A DNA stretch of 64,000 nucleotides from CAZYVD01 sp964651045 (GTDB lineage: Bacteria > Zhuqueibacterota > QNDG01 > DSAB01). A model generated the notes under the pieces. It ran no database searches. It was not told the DNA's origin and worked only from the letters and a program-made list of their open reading frames with translations. The translations under genes were made by a program, and so were the position numbers. Shown in pieces: positions 1 through 8,231 of this stretch; within the stretch, counting starts at the first letter, position 1; every line of letters begins with the position of its first letter. The stretch covers positions 17,626 to 81,625 of the forward strand of contig CAZYVD010000006.1 of the NCBI GenBank assembly GCA_964651045.1, read 5' to 3'.

Positions 1-56
1 GACTTTTCCATTTATCCATCCTTCTTTTATCTTTTAATTTATAATAATTATATATT

Positions 57-85
57 TTGATTTTTTCAAGAAAAATTTATATTAT
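57..85 (+). promoter_or_regulatory. Putative sigma-70 promoter for pcm
   Basis: TTGATT (57-62), a 17-base spacer and TATTAT (80-85) give a good match to a housekeeping promoter. Transcription would start near 92, about 23 bases before the pcm start codon. Seen by eye only; the flanks are AT-rich, so chance matches are possible. Confidence 0.5.
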
Positions 86-114
86 AAAAAATACCAATCT
101 ATAAGGAATCGAAT

Positions 115-792
115 ATGGTTGCAAAGAATACACTAAATGAGAAGTGGTTTGATAAAAAAAGAAAAGAGATGGTCCAACATCAAATTATTGCACGAGGAGT
201 AACAGATACTCTGGTAATTAAGGCAATGATGAAGGTTAAGAGACATCTATTTGTTCCTTCTGAAATTAAGAAATACAGTTATTCTGATGAACCTCTGCCA
301 ATAGGTTATGAGCAGACCATATCGCAGCCATATATTGTTGCATATATGACGGAATCTTTGAAGCTTAAGGGTAGTGAAAGGGTACTGGAGATAGGAACTG
401 GATCAGGATATCAGGCTGCTGTTCTGGCTGAAATTGTGAAAGAGGTTTATACAATTGAGATAGTAAAACCTCTGGCTGAAAATGCAGAGAAGATTTTGAG
501 TAGACTCGGTTATTCGAATGTTCATGTCAGATGTGGAGATGGATATAAAGGGTGGCCAGAAGAAGCCCCATTTGATGCTATTATTATAACTGCTGCTCCT
601 CCAAAAATTCCAGAACTTCTTGTGGATCAACTCAAACCTGGTGGTAGAATGGTAGTACCTATCGGGACCTGGTATCAGGAGCTTGTTCTGCTTATAAAAA
701 ACAAGGATGGTAGTGTCGAGAAGAAGAGGCTGCTTCCTGTTCGTTTTGTACCAATGGTTGGTGAGATCCAGAAGAAAAAGAAGAAAAAATAG
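115..792 (+). CDS. pcm: Protein-L-isoaspartate O-methyltransferase
   Basis: Cytosolic repair enzyme that transfers a methyl group from S-adenosylmethionine to L-isoaspartyl residues of damaged proteins. At 225 residues it has the usual family length. The PIMT-specific TISQPYIVAYMTE block precedes SAM motif I, VLEIGTGSGYQAA (from about residue 90), and the later FDAIIITAAPPKIPELL and LKPGGRMVVPIG segments are also typical. The protein ends in a lysine-rich tail of the kind sometimes seen on these enzymes. The ATG at 115 follows AAGGA, and a promoter candidate lies just upstream. It is followed after about 90 bases by the PspC gene, which may be co-transcribed. Family assignment is firm. Confidence 0.95.
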   Translation: MVAKNTLNEKWFDKKRKEMVQHQIIARGVTDTLVIKAMMKVKRHLFVPSEIKKYSYSDEPLPIGYEQTISQPYIVAYMTESLKLKGSERVLEIGTGSGYQAAVLAEIVKEVYTIEIVKPLAENAEKILSRLGYSNVHVRCGDGYKGWPEEAPFDAIIITAAPPKIPELLVDQLKPGGRMVVPIGTWYQELVLLIKNKDGSVEKKRLLPVRFVPMVGEIQKKKKKK

Positions 793-881
793 ACTGCTGC
801 AAATTGGATACATCTTCTGAAACAAATTGTAGTGTATTACGTCTATTAATATATGAATCATAAAAAGATGAGGATTTATAA

Positions 882-1589
882 ATGGTAGAGAGAAAAAATT
901 CTAACGGCAAATCTAAGCGTCTATACAAATCACGAAAAGATAAGATGATAGATGGTGTGTGCGGAGGATTTGCAGAATATTTTAATATAGATGTCACACT
1001 GATCCGTATAGTATGGGCTCTGTCTTTGTTGATTAATGGATTGGGTCTCATTGCCTACATATTGGCAATGATATTTGTACCAGTAAATCCTTTGCATAAG
1101 AAGGAAGGAGTGGAGGAGAATAAGAGCAGATCTACTCCAGCAATCATATGGGGTTCAATACTAATAATTATTGGATTTATTTTTCTTTCAAGAAGGATCG
1201 ATCTATTCCCGTTTTATTGGGATTTTCCATGGAACTTTCATTTTTACCGATGGTGGATAGTACCCTATGGAATATTGTTCCCTATAGTATTGATTATTCT
1301 TGGAGTATTATATATAATTCACATAACTAAAGGGGAAAAAGATGTTAAGGTTGAATCCAAAAGAAAAAATAGCTCGACAGGTAATAGAAAGCTTTATAGG
1401 TCGAATGAAGATAAGGTAATAGGCGGAGTTTGTGGAGGATTGGCCAGATATTTTAATCTTGACGCTACATTGCTTAGAATTGGACTGGCTACTGTTGCGA
1501 TTGTAACAAATATATTTTTTTGGGGCGTTATATATTTAATATTTTTAATAGTGTTACCGCACAATGTAGAAGATAGTTTAGCCAAATAA
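882..1589 (+). CDS. Membrane protein with two PspC domains
   Basis: Inner-membrane protein of 235 residues. A PspC domain lies at about residues 12-70, with the characteristic DGVCGGFAEYFNID and a hydrophobic helix ending in a proline-rich MIFVPVNP turn. A middle section at about 85-150 has two membrane helices. A second PspC domain at about 165-230 carries IGGVCGGLARYFNLD. PspC proteins sense or stabilise stressed membranes in phage-shock or LiaF-type systems, but no PspA, PspB or LiaRS gene is visible here. A GAGGA motif precedes the ATG. The next gene starts 18 bases after the stop and is probably co-transcribed. The tandem arrangement suggests internal duplication. Confidence 0.85.
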   Translation: MVERKNSNGKSKRLYKSRKDKMIDGVCGGFAEYFNIDVTLIRIVWALSLLINGLGLIAYILAMIFVPVNPLHKKEGVEENKSRSTPAIIWGSILIIIGFIFLSRRIDLFPFYWDFPWNFHFYRWWIVPYGILFPIVLIILGVLYIIHITKGEKDVKVESKRKNSSTGNRKLYRSNEDKVIGGVCGGLARYFNLDATLLRIGLATVAIVTNIFFWGVIYLIFLIVLPHNVEDSLAK

Positions 1590-1607
1590 ATTTTCGGGAG
1601 ATTCGAT

Positions 1608-2123
1608 ATGTCTAAATCAAGAGGTTCGGTAATTCCGGGTATAATTTTAATAATAATAGGAGTATGGTTTCTTAGCCGCCATTTCTATCCAGTTGAGATT
1701 GTATGGGTTAATACATATCCTATTGTTTTCATTCTCTTTGCCATATTTCTGATTTTCAATGGATTGAGAAGGCCAAACACTTCTAATATGTTCTGGGGAG
1801 TCTTCTTTCTATGTATAGGAGCTTTTTTTACTCTAAGAAATTTTGGAATCATCCCATTTTTTTATACAGATGAATACTGGCCCATCTTTCTTGTTGCACT
1901 TGGAATATCTTTTATATCTATGTTTATTGTAAGGCCGAGTGATTGGGGTGTCTTAATACCAGGTTCGATTTTACTCTTTTTTGGAGTTGGTTTTTCAATG
2001 AGAACTTTTAACGGTTTCTTCTGGGGATGGGGAGAATTTATGGGAATTTATTGGCCAGTGATTCTTATTGTGATTGGAGCAGGAATATTAATAAGCAGTC
2101 TTCATAACAAACCTCGTGAATAG
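1608..2123 (+). CDS. Small multi-helix membrane protein, LiaF/DUF5668-like
   Basis: A 171-residue protein made almost entirely of hydrophobic helices in three similar blocks, each of the type 'GIILIIIGVWFLSRHF': about residues 8-25, 60-80 and 120-165. This repeated pattern (glycine-rich helix pair, then LSR/LRNF/MRTF) is typical of the LiaF transmembrane and DUF5668 families, which often sit beside PspC proteins in envelope-stress loci. Placement 18 bases after the double-PspC gene supports a joint membrane-stress role. The start has GGGAG upstream. No enzymatic motif is visible, so the function is inferred from context only. Confidence 0.7.
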   Translation: MSKSRGSVIPGIILIIIGVWFLSRHFYPVEIVWVNTYPIVFILFAIFLIFNGLRRPNTSNMFWGVFFLCIGAFFTLRNFGIIPFFYTDEYWPIFLVALGISFISMFIVRPSDWGVLIPGSILLFFGVGFSMRTFNGFFWGWGEFMGIYWPVILIVIGAGILISSLHNKPRE

Positions 2124-2207
2124 TCTCTTAATTCATATTTTTTACCTGTATCTTTTTTGTTACAAAAATTTAAAAAATTTTCTCTTGATTTTAAAATAAT
2201 AATAATT

Positions 2208-2222
2208 TACCATTAAATGGTA
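2208..2222. promoter_or_regulatory. Short dyad upstream of the first hybrid kinase
   Basis: TACCATT and AATGGTA form a perfect 7-base inverted repeat around a single A. It lies about 32 bases before the presumed TTG start at 2254. TTGATT at 2185-2190 lies 17 bases before TACCAT, a weak -10, so the dyad would cover the promoter like an operator. Speculative. Confidence 0.3.
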
Positions 2223-2253
2223 TAGTATATTCATTTAGGTATATATTAGTAAA

Positions 2254-4734
2254 TTGATTAAATTTTTGAAAAATAATAAGGCTGGAATAAAGAAGGCTTA
2301 TGACTCGTTTTTTGAATGGGCCGCAGGAAAAGAGTTCTTTCCAGATAATGTCATTTCCCAGAAATATACACAAAAAGTTCTAATAGAGATTCAGAAGAGA
2401 AGTCTTGCAGATCAGGTTATTCTACTATCGTGGAATATGGAGGATGAAAAGTTTAAGATATATGGGATTTCTCCAGTAAATGATAAAATAAAAATTGGTT
2501 CAAGGCTTCTTAAACTATTAATTAAGAAGTTATATATTGAGAAGAAGATATTATACTGGGATGATCTATGGGAAGATGAATTGATAAGAAACAGCCTGAA
2601 GAAAGTAAATCTTCAAACAATTATTATTTCACCGCTTTCTATTTCTAAATATTTTATAGATATACTAATCATTATCGATTATTCTGAATGGAGTGCTACC
2701 AATCAGGTAACAAATTTTATTTCATATGTATCATCGGTTCTTGCGCTTGCCGTGCATAACAATCGTCTTTACAATGAACTCGTGGCAAAGAATAGTGAAT
2801 TGAGAGAGTGGACTCGGAATGTTGAAGAGCGAATTGAGGAGGGCGCAAAAAAATTAGTCGAAAAAGAGGCAAAATATCAGGCCCTGTTTGAGGGAGCGAA
2901 TGATGGGATCGTGGTACACGACAAGAATGGAAAGATAATCGAAGCAAATCGTGTTGCATGTGTTTTGTTTGGCGTTGATAAGAGTAATCTCATTGGTTCG
3001 AGCATTAATAGATTTGTAGAGTCTAGTTACCTGCAGCAGCATAAGAGTTTTTTTGATCAGGTATTAAAGGGCGAGAAGGTAATGCCCTTAGAGACGGTCA
3101 TGAGAAAAGAAGACGGGAGCATCTTTCATGCCGAATTAAGCAGCAGGGGTGTTCAATTTCAAGGCCGTGATACGATTCAGACATTTATTAGAGATATAAC
3201 ACTACGGAAAAATCTTGAGAATAGCCTGCGTGAATCAAAAGAGAAATATAGAAGTTTTATTGAATCTTCTCTGGTTGGTGTGTTTATAATGCGAAATGGT
3301 CTAATACAATTTGTAAACAGCAGGTTTGGGGAGATAACAGGATACAACAAAGATGAATTGATAGATTATTGTTTTTATGATCTTGTTGTTCCTGAGGAGA
3401 AAGAGGTAGTAACCAGACGTGAGGAGGAGAAAGAGAGAGGAGAGAGGATATCCGATCACTATCAGACAAGACTGGTAAACAAAAGCGGTGAGGAAATATG
3501 GATTGAAATACATTCCCGTCGTGTGGTTCTTGATGGACGAGCAGCAATTCTTGGAAATGTGATAGATATAACACAGAGAAAGAAACTCGAAATTCAGCTT
3601 CTTGAGACAAAGAAGTTAGATTCGATCGGTACATTGGCAGGAGGAATTGCTCACGATTTCAATAACCTGCTGGGTGGTATATTGGGCTATGCATCGTTGA
3701 TACTGAGCGAGATTTCAAAAGATCATCCATTCTATAACGATATAAAGGCCATAGCCGACACTACAAAAAAGGCTGCTGAACTGACAAATAGATTGCTTGC
3801 ATTTGCAAGAGGCGGAAAGTATCAGGTTACAAATATCGATATAAACAGGATGATCAGAGACATTGTTGTAATCTTATCACACACTCTTGATCGTTCCATT
3901 GAATTGAAGACAAATCTGGCCACAGATCTAAAAGAAGTGAAAGGCGATTCGCAGCAAATACATCAGGCTATTTTGAATATATGTTTGAATGCGAGTGAGG
4001 CAATGACAGGTGGTGGTGTGATAACAATAGAGACCTCGAATGTAAAGATTAAGAATAGTACAGATTTAGAGCATCTTGAGTTAACGTCAGGGGATTATGT
4101 AAAGATATCTGTTTCAGATACTGGCATTGGAATGGATGAGGATACTAAATCGCGTATATTTGAGCCATTTTTTACAACAAAATCCACAGGGGAAGGATCT
4201 GGTCTTGGAATGTCAATGGTCTATGGTATTGTTAAAAATCATGGAGGTGCAGTAACAGTAGATAGCGAATATGGAAAGGGAACAAAGATTACGATCTTTC
4301 TTCCAGGCTTGATGAGAGTAAAGGAGAAGTTCAAGAAAGAGACAGTCGTAAAGAAAGAGAGAAAACAGCCAGGAAAGATACTTATGGTGGATGATGAGAA
4401 AATAATTCGGGAGGTTGGCAGAAGAATGCTGGAGAAGGGAGGATTTGAAGTGATTTTAGCAGAGGATGGTGAGAGGGCAATAGAAATATATAAAAAGAAT
4501 AAGGGAGAAATAGATTTAGTAATATTGGATCTGATCATGCCGAAGCTGAGCGGTAAGGAGACATACAACAGATTAAAGAGCATTGACAGCCAAATTCGGG
4601 TAATCTTTACAAGCGGATATCGTCGTAAAGACAGACCCGAATTGTTTTATCTTGACGAGACCCATTTTATTCAAAAACCCTTTCAGACAGAATTACTCTT
4701 GAAAAAGGTAAAAGATCTATTACAAATAGAATAG
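2254..4734 (+). CDS. Hybrid sensor histidine kinase (GAF-like, PAS, PAS, HisKA, HATPase, receiver)
   Basis: Cytoplasmic hybrid kinase of 826 residues with no membrane helix. A GAF-like N-terminal region (about 20-175) leads through a coiled coil into PAS domains at about 205-320 and 325-445. The dimerisation/phosphoacceptor motif is GGIAHDFNNLLGGILGYASL with His467. The ATPase has N-box LNICLNASEA, G1 VSDTGIGMDE and G2 GEGSGLGMSMVYGI. A C-terminal receiver has acidic MVDDE and phosphoacceptor Asp759 in VILDLIMPK. The H-D-F-N-N box is that of HisKA kinases feeding NtrC-type or hybrid relays. The TTG start at 2254 has only a weak ribosome site, so the exact N-terminus is uncertain. The following paralogue has the same domain order. 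The sensed signal is unknown. Confidence 0.92.
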   Translation: MIKFLKNNKAGIKKAYDSFFEWAAGKEFFPDNVISQKYTQKVLIEIQKRSLADQVILLSWNMEDEKFKIYGISPVNDKIKIGSRLLKLLIKKLYIEKKILYWDDLWEDELIRNSLKKVNLQTIIISPLSISKYFIDILIIIDYSEWSATNQVTNFISYVSSVLALAVHNNRLYNELVAKNSELREWTRNVEERIEEGAKKLVEKEAKYQALFEGANDGIVVHDKNGKIIEANRVACVLFGVDKSNLIGSSINRFVESSYLQQHKSFFDQVLKGEKVMPLETVMRKEDGSIFHAELSSRGVQFQGRDTIQTFIRDITLRKNLENSLRESKEKYRSFIESSLVGVFIMRNGLIQFVNSRFGEITGYNKDELIDYCFYDLVVPEEKEVVTRREEEKERGERISDHYQTRLVNKSGEEIWIEIHSRRVVLDGRAAILGNVIDITQRKKLEIQLLETKKLDSIGTLAGGIAHDFNNLLGGILGYASLILSEISKDHPFYNDIKAIADTTKKAAELTNRLLAFARGGKYQVTNIDINRMIRDIVVILSHTLDRSIELKTNLATDLKEVKGDSQQIHQAILNICLNASEAMTGGGVITIETSNVKIKNSTDLEHLELTSGDYVKISVSDTGIGMDEDTKSRIFEPFFTTKSTGEGSGLGMSMVYGIVKNHGGAVTVDSEYGKGTKITIFLPGLMRVKEKFKKETVVKKERKQPGKILMVDDEKIIREVGRRMLEKGGFEVILAEDGERAIEIYKKNKGEIDLVILDLIMPKLSGKETYNRLKSIDSQIRVIFTSGYRRKDRPELFYLDETHFIQKPFQTELLLKKVKDLLQIE

Positions 4735-4849
4735 CGAATTAATCAGCAATGTTGGAACGAGGTTTGCAGAAGATACTTAAGAATAGAATATTTTGAAAAT
4801 ATCCTTCATCTATAAAAATTTAAATATCGGGATGGCAAAAAACTGATTA

Positions 4850-7288
4850 ATGAATATTATTGCTGAAAAAACAGAGAGTTATGTTCCTCAAATTCCAGAG
4901 AAAGTTTACGAGGAAATTTATTCAAAAGCAGATATTGCATATCTTTTGCTTGATTGTGAGGGAAATATTGTCTCTTCAAATGTCACTGCTCAGGAAAAAA
5001 TTGGATATGAAAGAGAGGAATTAATAGGAAAAAAATTCCTTTCATTAATAGATGAACGCGATAGAAGAAGAGTTGAAGAAATTTTTCTAAAATGTGTGGA
5101 AAAAGGATATGTTAGAGATGAAGAGGCCGCGATAATAAGCAGGGAAAAAACTAGAATATGGGTAAAGATAAATGGACTTTCACTTAATGAGGGTCAAGAG
5201 CAGAGGTTTGTTAGATTCTTCATAAAAGATGTATCTGATCTTGTTGCAGAGAAAAAACAGAAAAAGCTTCATATTCTATTTACAAATCTCTTCTCTGGAA
5301 GACCCATTTCCGAGAAGCTTCTTCAGAAGACTGTTGTAGAAATAGAACAAGCATTGGGAAGTATATGTACAGGTTATGTTTTAAAGAAAAAAGGGAGAGA
5401 CAACATCTTACTGTGGACCAAAAATGATGGTACGGATGGCTCGCAGCAGAAATTTAAAAAATGGTCATTTGAAATATGGAACAGGTTGTTTAACATCTCA
5501 AAGGCAAAGAAGGCTGGTGAGCTTACCAGCTTTGGTGGTGTTATCATAAGGTCTTTGTCAGATTTTATGGCAAAGGTTCAGTCTGAAAAAGAGAGTGACT
5601 TGATAGTTTTTCTGGCAGAATATGAAACGGTTGTCTTGATTCCTGTAATTATCAGCGAATCAACATATGGCTTCTTGATATTGATCTACTCTGAAGAAAC
5701 AAGATGTAATAAAAAAGACATCGAGTTTTTGGAGTCTGTTTTATCAATATTTAGACGGAAGGATGATCGTGATGTAAATAGCAAACCGATATTCAATGAA
5801 AAGGCCTCTGCACTAATGAATTTGCCGATTGTAGGGGTAATTTGTGTTCAAAATGGAAAGATCAAATATGTAAATAGTTGGATCGAACGTTTTTTAGAAT
5901 CGAAGCAGAATGAAATAGTTGGAAAAAGTCTGCTGGAATTTGTTTCTCCAGATTCTCATAAGATCCTGCAGGAGATATCTAAAGAAGCAGATCCTGGCAG
6001 TAGAAAAACAAGCCAGGAGATAGTCGTAATAACTGGAAATGGAAAGCAGAAGTATGTGGAATGTGCATTAAACAAGATGGGATTAAATGGAGATATAATC
6101 GAATTTTGGTATTGGGTAGATAGGTGTGAGAGCCATAATCTTCAGAATCAGCTCATACAGGCCAGAAAGATGGAAACGCTCGGAATGCTTGCAGGCGGGA
6201 TTGTACACGATTTCAACAATCTTCTTGCCAGCATAATCGGATATAGTTCTCTGCTCAGAGAGGAGATTGGCGAGGATAGTCCGCATTATGAAGACATAAA
6301 ACAGATCAATGCAATTTCAGAAAAGGCAGTAGAGCTTACATCAAGACTAATGGCTCATACACAGGGCGATTCCTATATCATAGACAATCTGGATGTAAAT
6401 CAGCTAATAAAAGAGGTTGCTGGGATATTATCACGTACCCTGAATAAAAACATATCAATAAAGGCCGAACTTAATCCCGATCTTGCAAAGATTAAGGCAG
6501 ATGCAAGTCAGATTCAACAGGTGATATTGCAGATAGCATTAAATTCGCGGGACGCAATGCCCGATGGCGGAAAGATTGTATTTAAGACAGATAACATTGT
6601 TTTTAAGGAAGACAACCCATATAGAAACAAAGGTGTAAAGCCCGGGAAATATATACAGATCATAATCAGCGATACTGGAAAGGGGATGAGTTGGCAGGTA
6701 AAGGAGAAGATTTTTGATCCCAGTTTTACTACAAAAGGTACACCTTCGGTTGCAAGGGGAACAGGTCTTTCTGTTGTAAAGGATATAATTGAAAAACATA
6801 ACGGATTTGTATCTGTATTCAGTGAAAAATTAAAGGGTACGGTATTTAAGATATATCTTCCGGCAAATGAAGAACAAAAGCTGGAGTCGACTTCCATTGC
6901 CTCTAAGAAACTGAGCACAGGTGAGGAGAAAATTTTGCTTGTCGATGATGAAGAAGTACTGAGGGAAACAGCACGCAAGATGTTGACAAGATATGGATAT
7001 AAAGTAATAAGTGCAGAGAGCGGACCAGAGGCAATATCGATTTATAAAAAATACAATGACAAGATAGATCTTATAATTTTAGATACATTCATGCCCGGCA
7101 TGCGGATCGATAAAATATTGAAATGGATAAAGAAGTTAAATCCACAGGCAAAGGTGATTGTTGCTGCCGAAAGGGGAGAGAGGAACAACTTTGAGGATGA
7201 AATAGGAGATAAACTATCTGGAGTGGTTCTGAAACCATTTCAGGTTCGTCCACTGCTTGAAAAGGTGCGTTCAGTTTTGAACGCCTGA
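4850..7288 (+). CDS. Hybrid sensor histidine kinase (PAS, GAF-like, PAS, HisKA, HATPase, receiver)
   Basis: An 812-residue cytoplasmic hybrid kinase paralogous to the one upstream. PAS1 spans about 18-135 and a GAF-like segment about 140-300. PAS2 is at about 320-430, starting at the LPIVGVICVQNGKIKYVNSW region. The phosphoacceptor is GGIVHDFNNLLASIIGYSSL with His453. The ATPase has N-box LQIALNSRDAMPDGG and G1 ISDTGKGMSWQ, but the G2 region is GTGLSVVKDII, preceded by DPSFTTKGT rather than the usual EPFFTTK. The receiver carries LVDDE and Asp745 in IILDTFMPG. It lies 115 bases after the first kinase and is followed by a hairpin terminator, so the pair probably ends a transcription unit here. 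Confidence 0.92.
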   Translation: MNIIAEKTESYVPQIPEKVYEEIYSKADIAYLLLDCEGNIVSSNVTAQEKIGYEREELIGKKFLSLIDERDRRRVEEIFLKCVEKGYVRDEEAAIISREKTRIWVKINGLSLNEGQEQRFVRFFIKDVSDLVAEKKQKKLHILFTNLFSGRPISEKLLQKTVVEIEQALGSICTGYVLKKKGRDNILLWTKNDGTDGSQQKFKKWSFEIWNRLFNISKAKKAGELTSFGGVIIRSLSDFMAKVQSEKESDLIVFLAEYETVVLIPVIISESTYGFLILIYSEETRCNKKDIEFLESVLSIFRRKDDRDVNSKPIFNEKASALMNLPIVGVICVQNGKIKYVNSWIERFLESKQNEIVGKSLLEFVSPDSHKILQEISKEADPGSRKTSQEIVVITGNGKQKYVECALNKMGLNGDIIEFWYWVDRCESHNLQNQLIQARKMETLGMLAGGIVHDFNNLLASIIGYSSLLREEIGEDSPHYEDIKQINAISEKAVELTSRLMAHTQGDSYIIDNLDVNQLIKEVAGILSRTLNKNISIKAELNPDLAKIKADASQIQQVILQIALNSRDAMPDGGKIVFKTDNIVFKEDNPYRNKGVKPGKYIQIIISDTGKGMSWQVKEKIFDPSFTTKGTPSVARGTGLSVVKDIIEKHNGFVSVFSEKLKGTVFKIYLPANEEQKLESTSIASKKLSTGEEKILLVDDEEVLRETARKMLTRYGYKVISAESGPEAISIYKKYNDKIDLIILDTFMPGMRIDKILKWIKKLNPQAKVIVAAERGERNNFEDEIGDKLSGVVLKPFQVRPLLEKVRSVLNA

Positions 7289-7320
7289 TAATTTTCAAAA
7301 TGAAAGTTTTTAAATCTCTC

Positions 7321-7350
7321 TCTCGTGTAGATTTTGCACGAGAATTTTTT
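7321..7350 (+). terminator. Rho-independent terminator after second hybrid kinase
   Basis: TCTCGTGT and GCACGAGA form an 8-base stem (one G-T pair) around a 7-base loop, followed by ATTTTTT. It lies about 30 bases after the stop of the second hybrid kinase and separates it from the NtrC-type module. Confidence 0.7.
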
Positions 7351-7474
7351 AATCAAATTTTTAAAAAGTTTACAGATTATAATTTTATTAATATCAATAT
7401 ACTACAAGCATTGTTATAGTAGTGATATAAGGAGTGCATCAGGGTTCCATGATATTGTAATTTTATAAAATCTG

Positions 7475-7490
7475 TGGCATGATTTCAGCA
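7475..7490 (+). promoter_or_regulatory. Weak candidate -24/-12 (sigma-54) promoter before the small kinase gene
   Basis: TGGCAT and CAGCA are spaced so that GG and GC are 12 bases apart, as in sigma-54 promoters, but the -12 element differs from TTGCA at two bases. A loose dyad (ACTAC/GTAGT, about 7399-7425) lies upstream. The predicted start of transcription, near 7500, fits the ATG at 7530. Confidence 0.3.
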
Positions 7491-7529
7491 TATAGAATTT
7501 AGAAGTCATATATGTTAATTTGGAGGAAC

Positions 7530-8231
7530 ATGGGATTAAACAAAAAAAATTTTCAAAGATTTGTTTCAAAAGAGGCGACTAAAATAGATACTGGTTTCAT
7601 CTCTGATGTGATCCACAAGATAAAAAATGGACTGGGTGGAATAGGCGGATTCGCTGCATTAATAGACAGAGACATGCAGGAAAATGATCCCAATAAACGT
7701 TTAATTAAATCGATTCAGGATGGTGTGAAAAAGGTAAACGAAATAGCAATTACTCTTATGATGATTGTTCGTGACCTAGAGCCCAACATGGAAAGAATCG
7801 AACTAAAGTCATTTTTCAAAGAAATAAGGATCCCAAAGGAGTATACAAACAGCGGTAGAGGCTACATTATAAAACCCGAAATAAACAATGGATCTATAAA
7901 GATATCTGCAGACCCCGATTTTTTGCAGAAGATGATTTTATACATGATAAGATTTATTGAGAAAGTAGAGGCAAAAGTGGATAGAATATTTGTTGATGTT
8001 GTGAATAAAAAGAGGTGTTGTGTGGAATTTTATGTTTCAGAGAAAGACGAATCGGTCAATTTGGATGAGAATCTATCGAGATTAATCAAGAGTTCGGAGC
8101 CGCTAGAAGCAAGACTATATCTTGGTGTTGCAGAAAAACTTGTTAAGCTTTTTAATGGAGATATATATTTTGAATCATCACGTAAGGGTGATAAGAGATT
8201 TATAATTCGATTTAACTGCAGGAGTGTTTAA
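7530..8231 (+). CDS. Small histidine-kinase-like protein with degenerate ATPase domain
   Basis: A 233-residue cytoplasmic protein. The phosphoacceptor helix has H-K-I-K-N with His29, an HxxxN box followed by the usual GGFAALIDRD helix. The rest has the length of a HATPase domain, but no Asn of the N-box, no DxGxG and no GxGLG are present; a residual YLGVAEKLVKLFNGDIYFES corresponds to the G2-end strand. It therefore probably cannot autophosphorylate and may act as a phosphotransfer protein or as a phosphatase/anti-activator of the next gene product. The ATG at 7530 follows GGAGGA and is preferred to ATG 7512, which has no ribosome site. Its stop codon overlaps the start of the NtrC-type gene by one base (TAATG), so the two are translationally coupled. 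Confidence 0.72.
   Translation: MGLNKKNFQRFVSKEATKIDTGFISDVIHKIKNGLGGIGGFAALIDRDMQENDPNKRLIKSIQDGVKKVNEIAITLMMIVRDLEPNMERIELKSFFKEIRIPKEYTNSGRGYIIKPEINNGSIKISADPDFLQKMILYMIRFIEKVEAKVDRIFVDVVNKKRCCVEFYVSEKDESVNLDENLSRLIKSSEPLEARLYLGVAEKLVKLFNGDIYFESSRKGDKRFIIRFNCRSV

Noticed and set aside
4836..4851. TGGCAA-like start of a sigma-54 site before the second hybrid kinase
   Set aside because: The -12 position reads TGATT without the required GC.
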